Positions 1-12,079 of a stretch of 64,000 bases of DNA are shown in pieces. Both the position numbers and the translations under genes were made by a program. This DNA is from Chinchilla lanigera. Its lineage: Eukaryota; Chordata; Mammalia; Rodentia; Chinchillidae. Each line of letters begins with the position of its first letter. Within the stretch, counting starts at the first letter, position 1. The notes under the pieces are model-generated. The model searched no databases, was not told the DNA's origin, and saw only the letters and a list, made by a program, of their open reading frames with translations. The stretch spans positions 6,726,598 to 6,790,597 of the forward strand of contig NW_004955423.1 in the NCBI RefSeq assembly GCF_000276665.1, in the 5' to 3' direction.

Positions 1-1000
1 TCTCTTTTATTTGTTGTTGTTTTAGTTTTGTTTTTTTTTTTTTTTTAATTGTTTGACTTGTGGGGCTTTTTTTTTTTTTCTTGCTTTCTAGAGTTTTTTC
101 ACCCTTTTCCCTTTTATTTCTTTTCTGTTCTTTTTACTCTATTTCTATTTTCCCCCTTATTTTCCCTTAGTTTGCTATTTTTCTTTTTTCTTGTTTATGC
201 TTTTTGATAACTTTTATCTAATACTATTAATTTCCTTTTACCCTTAATAGAATCTTTTATTTCACTTTCCTGTCATCTTCCACTACTTAATGTTTTAAAT
301 TTACATTTTTCATGCTCCTCCTGCTCACATCCTTTATCTTTATTAGTATAATAACTAAGCTTTATGAATTGTTAGTTAACTACATGCTATTACTATTAAA
401 TATTGTTTTATTGTTAGTAAAAGCTGTTCCATTTAATAGATATTTACTATAGGTCAATATTTGGCTTGTCTAGAATTTCTACTGTAATCATAGATCTCTT
501 TTCTATGGTTAAGGGTGGTATATTATTGGTTCTTAGAGTATGTCAACATCCAGTTTGTACTGAGGCTATGATTATTGCTCATTGTATTACTAAACCAAGA
601 TGGCATAGTCATTGCTATCAATTGGTTTCTCTGTATCCCAAGATTTGGATTACTTTGGTGACCTTAGCAATATTGCAGCCCATTCCTAGAAAACTAGGTT
701 CTGAGGCAAATACACTGCAACATCCCCCTCCCAAATAAACAGGCGGTGAGAGCCTAAGATAGAGGCAAATGTCTATAGTTAGTGACACCCACAATGCATC
801 ACTGAAAAGCAGACACTAACCAAAGAGGTCTTCATACTAGCAATAAAGTCTTCCACTATAATCATACCCCAAACCTCAACACAGAAAACAAAAAATAAAC
901 CAAAACTAGAAACATGAGAAGGATAGGGCAACAAAGTACCTCCAAAAACTCCCAACTTTCCCAAAGCTGATCCAGGAGGGAACAAGAGAAAAGAAATCAA
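1..1000. other. T-rich leader and unassigned sequence, possibly L1 5' region
   Basis: The first 450 bases are strongly T-rich with homopolymer runs, and the strand composition flips to A-rich after about 740. An A-rich plus strand follows directly into the L1-like sequence at 1,000-2,515, so this could be the 5' UTR or promoter part of that element. I cannot align it to a consensus from memory. The short open frame at 466-738 starts on TTG and resembles no family I know. No gene is visible. Confidence 0.3.
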
Positions 1001-1385
1001 AAGCCACACATCTGAATTATATGCAAATGTAATACAGGAAATTTAAAATAGATGAATAAAGTGTTTGGAACATTCATGGAAACATAACTAGGCAGTTAAT
1101 GATGCTAACAAAGAAAATGGCCAACAAGTCTACAGAAGATACTGATAAGTAACAAAGTCAGTGAACAAAATCATGCAAAACAGGAATACCCAACATAGAA
1201 AAGAATTACAGTCTATGAAAAGGTACCAAATAAAACTTCAAGAAATTAAAGATTCTATTGAAATTATGGACAGCAGAAGCAACTAATGTGATACCACAGC
1301 ATCTGAACTAGAAGACAGGACTGGTGTTGGTGAACAATTCATGAGAGATACCTTAAAGACAACAAGAGAACATGAACTCACTGAG
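1000..1385 (+). repeat. L1 ORF1-like remnant
   Basis: A-rich sequence with the composition of the L1 ORF1 coiled-coil coding part, for example a stretch around 1,235-1,330 encoding repeated Lys/Glu/Ile residues before a 'gaagacaggac' motif typical of ORF1. Stops in every frame show it is dead. It is directly followed at about 1,388 by a middle part of ORF2, so the end of ORF1 and most of ORF2 are missing. Assignment to ORF1 is inference from composition and context. Confidence 0.4.
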
Positions 1386-2069
1386 AAAGAAATTAGGAAA
1401 ATAATACCATTCACCATAGAATCAACAAAAATTAAATATTTAGGAATTAACCTAACCAAGGAAAAGAGCCTACAACAAAAACTACAGTATTCTGAAAAAG
1501 GAGATTGAAGAGGACGTTAATTCCTTGTACCATTTATTTTTGGATATGCAGTACAAATTTTGTCAAAGTGAACAAGATATCCCTTGTTCTTGGGTAGGAA
1601 GAATGAATATTGTCACAATAGCCATACTTCCAAAATGAATATATAGATTTAACATAATCCCAAGCAAAATACCAACAGCATCCCTCACAGAGGTAGAAGA
1701 AACAGTACTAAAAGTCATATGAAATCAAAAGAGACTCAAAATAGCAAAAGCAATCCTGGGTAACAAGAGCAAAGAAGATGGTATCACAATCCCAGATTGT
1801 GAGTTATATTACAAAGTTATGGTGATAAAAACAGCATGGTACTATCATAAAAGCAGGCATGTGGATCAATAAAACAGCATAGAAGAAGCATAAACAACTC
1901 CAGGTCCACGTCAACTATTTAACGTGGGACAAAAGGGCCAAAAACATACACTGGAAGAAAGACAGCCTCTTTAATAAATGGTCCTGGGAAAATTAGCTAT
2001 CCACATGCAAACGATTGAGTCTAGACTCAAATCTCTCTCCATGTACTAAACTCAATTTAAAAAGGATCA

Positions 2070-2183
2070 GGGGCTGAGGATTTAGCTCAGTAGCACAGTG
2101 CTTGCCTGACAAGTATGAGGTCGTGAGTTTGATTCCCAGTACAGGAAAAGAAACAAAAAATAAATAATAAAATAAAATAAAAT
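2070..2183 (+). mobile_element. ID SINE (tRNA-derived)
   Basis: Starts GGGCTGAGGATTTAGCTCAG, the ID head that carries the pol III A box (TAGCTCAGTAG). A B-box-like GTTTGATTC follows, then an A-rich tail of repeated AAAAT units. It lies inside L1 ORF2 sequence. The target-site duplication aaaaaggatca is exact (2,059-2,069 and 2,184-2,194). Confidence 0.93.
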
Positions 2184-2285
2184 AAAAAGGATCAAAGGTC
2201 TAAATATTAAAACCAAGACATTTGATCTGCTGGAAGATAAAATAGGTAAAATTCTAGAAGATAGAGGTCTTTCAAGGACTTTCTG

Positions 2286-2376
2286 TTTTTTGGTTTTTCT
2301 CCTGTAGCAGGAACCGAACTCACGACCTTGCACTTGTCAGGCAGGCGCTTTGCCGCTAAGCTAAATCCCCAGCCCC
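2286..2376 (-). mobile_element. ID SINE, reverse orientation
   Basis: Reverse complement begins GGGGCTGGGGATTTAGCTTA and carries the 'ggtcgtgagttcgg' B-box segment, followed by a tail rich in A and C. It is inserted in the same L1 as the previous ID but in the opposite orientation. The 16-bp target-site duplication tttcaaggactttctg is exact (2,270-2,285 and 2,377-2,392). Confidence 0.93.
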
Positions 2377-2588
2377 TTTCAAGGACTTTCTGAACAGAAC
2401 TCTAAGTACAAGAAACAGTACCAGGAACCAACAAATGGGATCATAAAAAATTTTAAAACGTCAAACATCAAAGGAAACAACCAACAGAGTGAAGACATAA
2501 CATGCAGAATGGGCACTCACACTCGGTTGCACTCTAGGAGAGGAGTCCTGAGTTGAGCAAATTCAGAGCTTTAAAGATGGGCAATAAA

Positions 2589-2682
2589 GGGCTGAGGATA
2601 AACCTCAGTGGCATAAGCAAGCGCCTGCCTGGCAAGTGTAAGGTAGTGAGTTCGATCCCCAGTACCACAAAAAAAAAAAAAA
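2589..2682 (+). mobile_element. ID SINE
   Basis: GGGCTGAGGATAAACCTCAG head, 'gtgagttcgatcccc' B box and a poly(A) tail. The 16-bp duplication aaagatgggcaataaa flanks it exactly (2,573-2,588 and 2,683-2,698). The A box is damaged (aaacctcagtgg) while the B box is close to consensus, so transcription from this copy is doubtful. Confidence 0.93.
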
Positions 2683-2929
2683 AAAGATGGGCAATAAACA
2701 TCTTTCCCATGCCCAAAGTGAAACATTATCTACATTACAATTGGACAGTAAGAATACTTGACATTTGTTTCAGGAGGAGACGCTCCATCCCGGAGGCGGT
2801 AAGAAAACCCATCATTCGTTCCTGAGCAAAAGCTGCTCTATCCATGAACAAACACTCCACAGAGTAGTCACCGCCCTGCTCATGAGAAACTCCGACCTGT
2901 GGTAGATACATAGAATTGTTTCCAAAACG

Positions 2930-4440
2930 TCACTGAGCATTATTCTAAACATGCAAAAATGGTTTAATGTTTGAAAATATAAATAACACAAAAATATATA
3001 ATAAAATTCAACATCTAGACCTGGTTGTTTAGAAATACAGTAAAATATTTTTTATAAGCTAGGTTTGATGGTGCATTCCTGTAATCCCAGCACTCTGGAT
3101 AAGTGAAAGAGGAGAATCAAAAGTTTGAGCTCAAGCTGGGCAACCCAGTAAGTTAGTGAGACTCTGTCTCAAAATTAAAATAAAACAAAATATTGTACAA
3201 GTAGAAATATTACTTTAAGTGTCTAAGTCTATGTAAATATCTATCCCAAAGCAAAAAGAACTATCATATTTTACTATGAAATCCTGCAGGCATTCACATT
3301 ATAATCAGAAACAAAATAAAGGTGTTTGCTGTAATTGTTATTATTTAACATTATTCTGGGAGTTCTAGTCCATGAAATGTATATTAAAGGTGTAAACAAT
3401 GAAATTCATTGTGTTAAGTAGCAGTTAGACATAGAAAAAGCAGGAAGATTAAAGGAAAGCCTTTAAAACAATAATTTTAATAAAGAAGCCCCAAATAAAC
3501 ACTTCAAAAACTTGCCCATATGCCATCAATAATTAGTTATTTTAAATAATGTTAAGTCATAATAAATATTTACAGTAGAATCTATTACCAGTAGTATTAA
3601 AGAATATAAAGTAATAGAAGTAACAAACCAGACAAAATCCACTCCATGGACATAGATTCAACAGCTTACTGAGATACTCTTAAGGAAATATTTTTTAAAA
3701 TCACATGTTCCTAGATGGAGAAAGGAATTTTGTAAAGAGCCAAAATATTTCCAAGTTGAGCTTAGTTGAATGCAACCACATTCTAATTAAATTCCCAGTA
3801 AGATTTTTGGGCAGAGACGGGATGAAATAATTTTAAGCATATATGCTAGAATATCACATGACAATAAAAACAAGTTTCTAAAACTAAGAGTAATGAAGAG
3901 GGGCTTATTTTTCTAAATATTAAAATGTAGCATAAAGCCAGAGTAACATTCAAATAGAATGTGGCTATAGGAAGTCAGTAGGCAGCACAATAGGGAAAAA
4001 TAGAGACTAAAAATCATAAATCAATGTACCAGAAATCAGTGGAGAAAGAGTGATATGGAGTTAGCTAGTATTGTAAAAAACAAAACAACAAGAAGAACGA
4101 AAAAGTTCACATGTCTTTCTTACACCAAATAATTTCTAGATGCTAAAATTTATACTTGTACAATAAAACCACAGGAATCTAGAGTAAAATACAGGTGAAA
4201 ATCTATTGGATAAAAATGGATCTTCTAAGTACAAAGCCGAGATGGAGTAAGTGATAAAAGAAAATAAGAATAGATCTTATCAAACACAAACAGAAATTTT
4301 CTGTACAACCAAAAAGTCACTATACATGGTATTAAAAGACATTCAGTATCTAAAATAAAATATTGTCAAAGATATGACAGACATATTCAATAATGAGCAA
4401 ATGTGTCAGGTAAAGCTTACAAGCTTAAGCTACAGCTGAT
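2930..4440 (+). repeat. Old, highly diverged L1 ORF2 remnant
   Basis: A-rich DNA that tracks the L1 ORF2 order at low identity: an 'aacattattctgggagttct' segment near 3,350 (the IVLEVLA part in old L1s), then equivalents of the 'KFIWNQKR' to 'YYKATV' part near 3,830-3,960 and the 'NKW' part after 4,020. Stops occur everywhere. It is older than the L1 just upstream and is interrupted by a B1-like SINE at about 3,058-3,190. Boundaries are approximate. Confidence 0.6.
3058..3190 (+). mobile_element. B1-like SINE monomer
   Basis: Contains the 7SL-derived landmarks in order: 'tgatggtgcattcctgtaatcccagc', a degenerate 'gaggagaatcaaaagtttgagc', 'gggcaacccagtaagtta' and 'gactctgtctcaaaa', then an A-rich tail. 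It is diverged and lacks an ID half. Target duplications are not clear. Confidence 0.8.
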
Positions 4441-4454
4441 GTACAGAAAGGCAT

Positions 4455-4665
4455 GCATGTCGTTTCTGATGTGGAACAGATGAGGGTGAGAGGAAATCCC
4501 AGCCCCATCACTTGCTAAGAGTTTCTTCGTCCCTCAGTTTTTTCACCTACGAAATAGTAATAATAAGAACACTGTTTCACAGAACTGTAGGGGATGTTCT
4601 ATGAAAAACTGCAGTCTGTTGCAGAATAAATGCTAAATACGTAAATGTTAACTATTATAATATGC
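4455..4665 (+). repeat. MIR SINE remnant
   Basis: Order typical of MIR: 'cccagccccatcacttgctaa', 'cctcagttttttcacctacg', then 'aatagtaataataagaacac' and 'gcagaataaatgctaaatac'. It is strongly diverged, as expected for this ancient mammalian family. Confidence 0.6.
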
Positions 4666-7600
4666 CTGGAGGTGCAGGAAGGTAATTAACTTCAGTTCTT
4701 GTGATTCACTAGGCCCCACCGTGTGTGTTAGCAACAAACTGAGAAAGAAACACAGGAATCCAACTATGTCCACCTATGGGTCACCAGAAAGATGTAGCTT
4801 GGTGAGAGAAGCAGCCCACCCTGCTGCTCCAAGCCTTCTTCTTTTCCCTCAGAATTCAACTCGCCCAGGCCCAGAAGGAGGCCTCCCTCTGAGGAGCACG
4901 AACAGGCCTGAAAGAGTGAGTTTAGTGGGCAAAGAAGCTGCTGAGGACTCGGGACCAACCAGAACCTTCGACGAAATGAACCACAAAGTCTTGGGACTCC
5001 ACCAGGCTGTTGTGGGGAATGACTGTCGTTACTTTTTCCCACCTCAGCAGCCAGAGGGGTCGCTCCACCTTGGGAGTGGGTGGCAGGTGAGTGGCACTCA
5101 AGTGTTTACCTACTTGTTTCCTCCCCGGTTAGTAAAGGGGAGGCCCTCTTCCACCATGGAAACATGACTTTAAAAAGTTAAGTATTTCCTACCCCACCCC
5201 ATCCTCTTCCCTGGAAATAATCTCATATGAAGAATATGCAACTGAATATTTTACCATCATTCAAAATTGTAAGATTTCTTGGAAGAGTGCTTTCAGACAT
5301 TAGAAAAAGTTTCAAAGTTTAGTGTGGACAGATGAGAACAATAAGTAAGCTGAATGAATTGTTTATTCATATCTGCTGTAGTGAATTCTGGGAAAAATAT
5401 ACTAAAATTTTAAACGTTGATTACCTTTTGAGAGCAGACCAACAGTGACTTAGGGTTTTTTTGTTTTGTGTATATGTTTTTTATTGACAAAACAAGAAAG
5501 AGACAAAAACATAACAAATGACACAAGTAAATTATTTGTTCTGATGACATTAGACTCCAAGGTTCTCTATGGAAAGGTCAACCGCTCTGTAGGCAAGATG
5601 CTACCCAAAACAAAAAGCAGCAGATATTTGAGATAGGGTCCCAGATAATGACTGGAAATAGCAAGGTATGCAGTTTCACTAGCTCCTTTCCTCAGTAAGG
5701 TGTGTGTCTAAGAGAGGAGGTTTCCCTAATCTCCTTTCCTCAGTAATGGAGGTGTCATAGAAAAGCGTAAGGCTAGTTTGGGAAAAAAGAATATTTTCAT
5801 ACAGAGAAAAAATCAATTTTCTCACCTCCTTCTGGAGGATTTCTATTTCTTATACTTTACTGAATTTTAAAATTTTTTATCTCTTTAATATTCAGAAGTA
5901 AATAAAGAAATATGGCTGCTTACTAGCTTCTTGGGTCCTTCTTTAAAAAAGATTTAAAGTATATGGTTTACTTCTTGGCACTGGGATTTTAAAAGTGGGT
6001 CAGCAAGGAGGGACTTTCCTTTGTTACTGTATGCACATCCATATTTTTTATAGCCAGGCATTATTTTTGAAATTAAAATATAAGCTATTAAAATTTGCAT
6101 TTTAAAAAATATTTAGAATGTAAACTTCTACATCAAGAAACCAAGGAAAAAAGCAAAGTCAAATATACACATGTATAAACTTCAAAGTTTATGGTTAAAT
6201 TTAGGTACCGTACAATCCACCTGGAAGCCAAGCACTTCTATCAGGGCTCTGCTTCCGTGAGGTTCAAGGACACCAAAAGGGCATTATAAATATTAATAAA
6301 AACTTCAAAAGCTAAGCCACATTTTTATGGAGTTAGAAGCATAAACTGAAAAAATTAATTTGAGAAGGAGAAGGTGATATTTTTCAATGGTTGTTTTATT
6401 TTGCTTTTGCTGAGTTCCAATTCTGTCACAAAAAGGAAAACTGTGAAGCTTGTTGTTTTGAAAATAGGTGATGCTTGATTGTGCGTAGGGCCATCCACAC
6501 ACATGCAGAGAGGGGCCAGCACATTGTTTGCAACATAAATAGCTAAATGTCTAGTTACTGAGGAGGTCCCTCAGGCCCTCCAGGAGGTGGGTCATTCATT
6601 CACGTCCTTTTGAACATGTATGCTTCCTAACCCCATTGTAAAGAGTATGAAAGGTAAAAGTGTAACTGGCCTCTTGATGATAAAAAGAAATAAGGAGAAA
6701 GGAGAGGCACATCCAAGAAGTGGGTTCTGGGTGGTGAACTTACAGGACTAGTGACCAGAAAAGACAAGCAGCTGCCTACCCCAGCCAGGTCATACTTCCT
6801 GCATAGGCTGGGAAGCTGTTGCACTACAGCTAAATTAGCATCAGACCACGATCTACTTGTATCCCAAGAATCCAGAGGTCTTTGTAGATATTTATCTTCA
6901 CATCACCCCCAGAAAAAGCCAGTCAAAGCAAGTGTGTTATCTTCCCTGAATAGGCTGCTAAACCAAGGCACATAGAGAGATCTTTATGGCCCTTGGTGAG
7001 CCAGGATGGTAAAGAATAGTGTATTCTATGTTTTGTCACTCAAAGGAAACAGGCCAGCACACTTCAGGGTTGAACTTTACCTTCCAATTCCAGAGGAACC
7101 GTTTTGATGAGTAGAGGATGGCATTAGTAGCTACAACAAGCAAACTGCTACATGTATGAGATGAAGGGCTCAGGAGAAGTCCCATTGCAGGGTATGGAGC
7201 ATGGGTTTCTTTGACTGCTAGATGCCTGAAATTCTACTAACAGAGAATCTTTTCTCTAATTAAAGCACTGCAATTTCAAATAACTCCTGTAAAGTTTAAA
7301 CACTTCTAGGGGCATATTACATTTAGACACTTTCAGACAATAGCGTTCCAATATTAATTAACTTATTAAGTTTGTGTCTATATTGTTAGCTGAATCTCCA
7401 TGGAACAACACCCCCAGGACAAATATGTGCGGTAGAATGAGTATAAGGTGATGTTCTAACACCTCAAGTCTTTTTCAGAAAGAAACTACATATTAATTAA
7501 TTAATCAGAGAAACAGGGCCAGGACATCTCTGAAAGAAACAGTAATGCAATGATAAAAGACAGTCCTCATTCAAGTCCTGCCACATGTGGGGCAAGTCAG

Positions 7601-8055
7601 CTTCTAAGTCTTTGTTCAGGGAGAACAATCACTTATACCTTGCATTCCCCCAGGGACAAATTTGAGGTAAAACAGGAAGTAAGTTTGGGCAGCAATCCCA
7701 GGGTGCATAGAGAGGGAGTGAGATGTATGTTGGGAAGAGAAAAGTCCATTAAAGTGGATGTAACGAGCAGTTGTCACTGTGAGCTTCTCTTTGAGACAGG
7801 ATCCCAGTTCAGAAAGTCCTGCTAACAGGAGATGAAGCTGGAGAATTTTTCCAGGAAGTGCTATCCCTCAAATGGTAAAGTTGTTCCTGGGCTGAGGATC
7901 TCTCAGTGCTTTTATCTTAGCCCAGTACTGGGAGAGGAATCGCCCCAGAGGTTCTCCTCTGCCGGAGACGCACAGCTGTCAGGCCAAGCAGCCTGCAGGG
8001 ACTTCCTGGGGAAATCAGGACAGTGCCAGCAGTACTCACTACACAGATAGCTGCT
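4666..8055. other. Mostly unique sequence, no gene seen
   Basis: Open frames here (for example 4,721-5,167, 6,751-6,975 and 7,550-8,050) are short, do not match a family I know, and lie in mixed composition. A 16-base direct repeat, ctcctttcctcagtaa, occurs at 5,683-5,698 and 5,731-5,746. AT-rich stretches at 5,850-6,120 may be very old repeat, but I cannot name it. Confidence 0.5.
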
Positions 8056-8170
8056 TCGGACAGCCATTGAGTTCACAGAGTCATAGAGAATAATGTGAAT
8101 AAAGTGCTTAGCATAATTTCAAGCACATAATGAAGAGCCAATAAGTGGTAATCACTGTAATTGTGATTGG
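8056..8170 (+). repeat. MIR 3' part
   Basis: The segment 'gaataaagtgcttagcataa' followed by 'gcacataatgaagagccaat' is the classic MIR tail (many MIRs read 'aaagcgcttagaacagtgcctggcacatagtaagcgctcaat' in broken form). Only the 3' third is visible. Confidence 0.6.
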
Positions 8171-9685
8171 TGCTATGGCTACATTTTTGTAAAATCAAGA
8201 TGGCACTTGGATTTCCTGTCATGGTGGAGGGCTCAGAGAGGCAGAGGACTTAGCCAGAAGGCCCTGGACAGATCTGAAAAGCCTTAAGAATTGAAAAGAG
8301 TCCAGAAAAAAACAAATGTGAAGGTGTTGTAGTCAAACTTCATGTCCTTCCCGCCTGTGGGAGGTCCTGTGGTGTGCTGGTAGGTTAGGCCAACCCAGGG
8401 TTCTAGAGAGAGCCAGAGAGAAGAGAAAGGTGGCTGTGTGTCCTCAGTTACCAACCTCCCACAATCTCACCTCAGCCTTCAGTGGAACTCCCAAGCTCTC
8501 GCTGACATGACCTGTCGGACTGAAAAAAGAAGCTGCAATAAATAGTCCTGGTTAACCCGGGCTCATTCACAGCTTCTCTGAAGTTTTACTTCAACTCCAG
8601 GCCCCATTCACCCTGCATGAATCTGTACAAATTAACTCCCAGGGAAAACATGGCTGTTTGAGGGGAGAACTGACACTTTTGCTTGGCAGCTGGGCCTGTC
8701 AGTCCGGTGTTTACAAGATGGCTGTCCTGGGCTGAGGTGGAACATAATGGAGTGAAGTGAACTCCAGTGGCAGGCACACAGGCCCACACCAGCTGAGCAC
8801 ATCACAGTTCCCTTTGTGCGGCCTAACTCTACCACCCTCCTATACGGCACACAGCTTACAAAAGAAGACTGTTTTGTTTGGCAGGTGGGAAATCATTTCA
8901 ATTGTGCTATTTTTCTGTTTACTAAAGTAAATATAAAGATGCTTTGATTTTTCCACAAAGAATTGTTATCACTATTTGAATCTATGTTATTTCAAAAACA
9001 AACACCTTACTTTTAATATCAGAGGCAGAGTGTTCCGTTCTTCAGAGAAGTGATATTCTTTGGAAGACTGGTGGGAAACCTGGAGAATCCGGAATGGATA
9101 AGACAATTTCCAGAATAAACAACATGGAACCTTTTCTTCAGACCTTTAATGACTATGATTATTTCCTATGGTAAGATGGGCATTTAAAAGCCAGAACCCC
9201 AAGGACTGGTCTGGACGCAGGACACATCCAGGGTGGCTCAGCACTTCTCTCAGCCGTGGCTGAGCTCACAAGACTGACTGACTATCCATCTCTTTCTCTG
9301 CCTGTCTGAGTTCCATTTTCCCTGCGTGACCCTTCTGCGGCTTACGGCCATGTTCTGTGGAAATCTCACCCTTCTCTGGTGAGAAGATCCTTGTTGAGAA
9401 CTGGGCCTGATCTCGAATTAACTGAGCCTCATGCAAAAATAAATGCGTTCACTTATGATTTCCCTTCACCACCTCACCATTCAAGCGCAGACCCCTGCAG
9501 GGTGCTTTTCCTACCAGCTGTCTATGCTATTGCCTGGCCAAGTCTCTCTGGGATTCCTTCTCACCCAATTTTATGTTAGTCCTTCAAATCTGTAAAACTA
9601 AGACTAATGCAGAATAAAATGTACCAGTAAATACGCCTTTATTATTGCTTCCTGTGTCTCCTTTTGGTATATAAGTCAACATCAT
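8171..9685. other. Unique sequence, no gene seen
   Basis: Balanced composition with scattered short frames in all six readings and no recognisable domain, RNA gene or repeat. Confidence 0.5.
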
Positions 9686-9689
9686 CATC

Positions 9690-9905
9690 ATTATCCTCAA
9701 AACTAATAACATTTAACACATGCCCCTGAGTACTATCTAGTGTTGTTCTCAAAATAAAATATCCCTATCTTATAAAGGAAGACTATGAACCTTAAGAAGC
9801 TTAGGTCATATCTGTACACCTTATTTAAGAGAAGCTCTGTGATACTAACCCCAGGCTCTGCCTCCCAAAGCCAGTGCTCTGAACCACAGCATACTTCTCT
9901 TTGCC
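9690..9905 (-). repeat. MIR-like remnant, reverse orientation
   Basis: Reads as a reverse MIR: 'tatcttataaaggaagactatgaa' (equivalent to 'tttacagatgaggaaactgag'), then 'cttaagaagcttaggtcata', ending 'ccaaagccagtgctctgaacc', which matches the reversed MIR head. Low identity. Confidence 0.5.
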
Positions 9906-10559
9906 CCATCTTATCAGACTGGGGAGTCCTGGGGGACCTTCTAGGAAAGCACCATATGCAGATTTTGTACTAATAAAGGCGATGATCATATCTCTCATGT
10001 GCACGCCTATGAAGCTCCTTCCATATGCATTCTCTTGCTGAATTTGAATGACAACAATCATGATAGTGATCAGTCAGGCAAAACTGCCTTCTCTGCTTAA
10101 AAACAGAAAACTTGAAATTCAGCATTCCCTATCCCCAAGAACAACCAATAAACTCCATCTACTTTGCTTCCCTCTTTTGCTTTTCCCCCTCTGCCTTCAG
10201 GGTACATATTTCTACCACACCTCTTGAGGTAGAAATTGTGTGTCCACATTTTTCCTTGTTTTGCCTGGATAGAAACTCAATGCTTTTTCCTCTAAGAAAA
10301 GCATTCCCCTGATGGGAGTCACACACATGTATCAATGGAGGAATAAACGTCCCATGGTTGAAACCTAGTTATAACCTTCTCATCTGCAGAATGTATAACT
10401 CAGCAGTAAGAATTTTCTCTCTGCAGAAAACTGGGGCATAATCAAGGCTTTCAATGGAGGGCAGAAAAGGGAAATCACAGAAAATCAATTCCACATTTTT
10501 TTTGGTATAGAATGGAGATAAAGGAAATGTTCTCTCAACTATTTTGTGGGCAGAGAGAT

Positions 10560-10882
10560 ATGATAATTTTTTTTCCTCTCCAAGCCCAGGATTGTTCCTC
10601 AGCTTGTGGTGTGACCTTGCCATGTGGTTCCAGGATCTAATCCTGTAACTGTAAGGACGAAGTCACACGTTGGAAGAGAGCTGGGTGCTAATGCTGAATC
10701 ACTGAGTCACCACCACCACACCCCTGCGCTCATTAGCAGCATCATTTATCATTTCAGTGACTTCTTTAACAAACTTTCTAAGTCCACCCCCTCAACTGTA
10801 AAAGGAAGATATAAATCTGCCTCAAAAGATTGTTGTGAGGGTTAAATAAGAATGCAAAGCACTTAAAAGTATTTGATAAAAC
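10560..10882 (+). repeat. MIR SINE
   Basis: The tail 'aactgtaaaaggaagatataaatctgcctcaaaagattgttgtgagggttaaataagaatgcaaagcactt' follows the MIR consensus closely in broken form. The region between 10,640 and 10,790 is diverged and may include a small insertion. Confidence 0.7.
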
Positions 10883-10946
10883 GTCCTTAGGAAAGTAGAG
10901 TTGCATATATATATGTCCTTAGGAAAATAGAGTTGCATATATACAT
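10883..10946. repeat. Short tandem duplication, 32-bp unit
   Basis: Two adjacent copies start gtccttaggaaagtagag (10,883) and gtccttaggaaaatagag (10,915), each running into 'ttgcatatata'. They are near identical, so the duplication is recent compared with the flanking MIR. The second copy runs into a TA-rich stretch. Confidence 0.9.
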
Positions 10947-11179
10947 ATATATATCTTTTTTTATCATTTTAAGGTCCATTTTGCACAAAAGACTCAAGTA
11001 TTCTGCAACCTAGAGATGACAAGCATCGACATAAGATGGTTAGTTAAGTAGTAAAGGTAAATAATACTCTGTGGCACAAGAAATGTCTCTCAAATCTCAG
11101 TGACTTAGCACAGTACTGTCTCATTTCTCACTAATGCCAGTCCCAAGATGGGTGTTTCTTTCTGGTCCAATATTCTTAG

Positions 11180-11510
11180 GTTTTGAATGTGTTCCTCAAA
11201 ATTCATGCATTGAAACTTGACAATATTAAAAGGTAAGACCTCAAAGAAGTAACCAAGTCACATGCGTAGAGCCTCATGGATGGGATTAAGGTCCTCATAA
11301 AAGGGCTTGAGATTCTGGAGTCCTTTCTTCTTCCTCCCTGTGGGAGGACACAGTGTTAGTCCACTCCAGGGGATGTGGTGATAGGCACCACCTCGGAAGC
11401 AGATGCCTGCCCTCACCATAAACTGAACCTCCTGTTGCCTTGATCTTGACCTCATGCCCTCCAGACTATGAGAAACAAATTTCTATTCTTTATAATTTAA
11501 CTGGCCCTCA
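11180..11510 (+). repeat. MaLR (MLT1/MST-type) LTR remnant
   Basis: Order of landmarks fits MaLR LTRs: 'cctcaaaattcatgcattgaa', 'aaggtaagacctcaaagaag', 'gatgggattaaggtcctcataaaagg', 'ctccctgtgggaggacacagtg', then 'ctccagactatgagaaacaaat' and 'ttctttataatttaac'. Only the LTR is visible. These are ancient non-autonomous retrotransposon LTRs with no coding capacity. Confidence 0.75.
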
Positions 11511-12079
11511 GCATTTAGTTGGAGCAGCACAAATAAAGACAAATTCTGCAAGCAGTGACACAGGCATCCAGGCTTCTACTCTCAACAGGCTTTCTCCAGC
11601 TTCCTTGCATCTTATAGTCACTAACTTCTAGCCATTCGGAAGTCCTGTGAAATGTTTAATGGCCCTCAGTTGCTGGACCCCAGTAAAACTCAGAGGCCTG
11701 TGAAAGGCTGCTTAGCCGTGCGCCTAGGAGAGGAGAACCAGATGTGGGTAACACTGCGGAAGGAACAGGCAGGGGCATCATTTTGTTTTAATTTTGAAAC
11801 AAATAGTGCCTATTTTTTGGAGCCATGGGCCAAAGAAGCGCTCATAATGATCACTGGAAAGTAAAAACACTTAAACAAAAAACAAGAGCAGGGTGACATG
11901 AGGCCAAATGGTGAACAGAATAGAAGTTTGATTGTGCCATTCCCCTCACTGCTGTCTCCTCCGCTTCCCCTTTGCAATCAGTGCCTTCCTCTCTCTTCTA
12001 GCCGCCCAGACCCCCAGCATAGGGCCCCCAAGCAAGCCCCCCTCACAAAACTGCCTCATATTTCAGACAATGGTGTCCA
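11511..12079. other. Unique sequence, no gene seen
   Basis: Short frames only (11,652-11,864 and 11,898-12,132). The two overlapping frames at 11,898-12,132 are proline- and serine-rich because of C-rich composition, and neither resembles a known domain. Confidence 0.5.

Larger units (their letters stand above)
1386..2515 (+). repeat. L1 ORF2 3' half, 5'-deleted and ID-interrupted
   Basis: The decayed translation follows the mammalian L1 ORF2 order: an IKYLGINLTK-like start near 1,430, the 'WVGRMNIVT' equivalent near 1,590, the 'GGITIPD' equivalent near 1,780, and the 'KDSLFNKW' equivalent near 1,955. The same stretch recurs in the younger L1 copies at 52.9-54.6 kb (+) and 32.2-34.6 kb (-), which supports the call. 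The element is interrupted by two ID SINEs (2,070-2,183 and 2,286-2,376) and fades out after about 2,515. It is a pseudogene with many stops. Confidence 0.85.

Noticed and set aside
4721..5167. 148-codon plus-strand frame
   Set aside because: No family resemblance, overlapped by a minus-strand frame, and no splice or promoter support.
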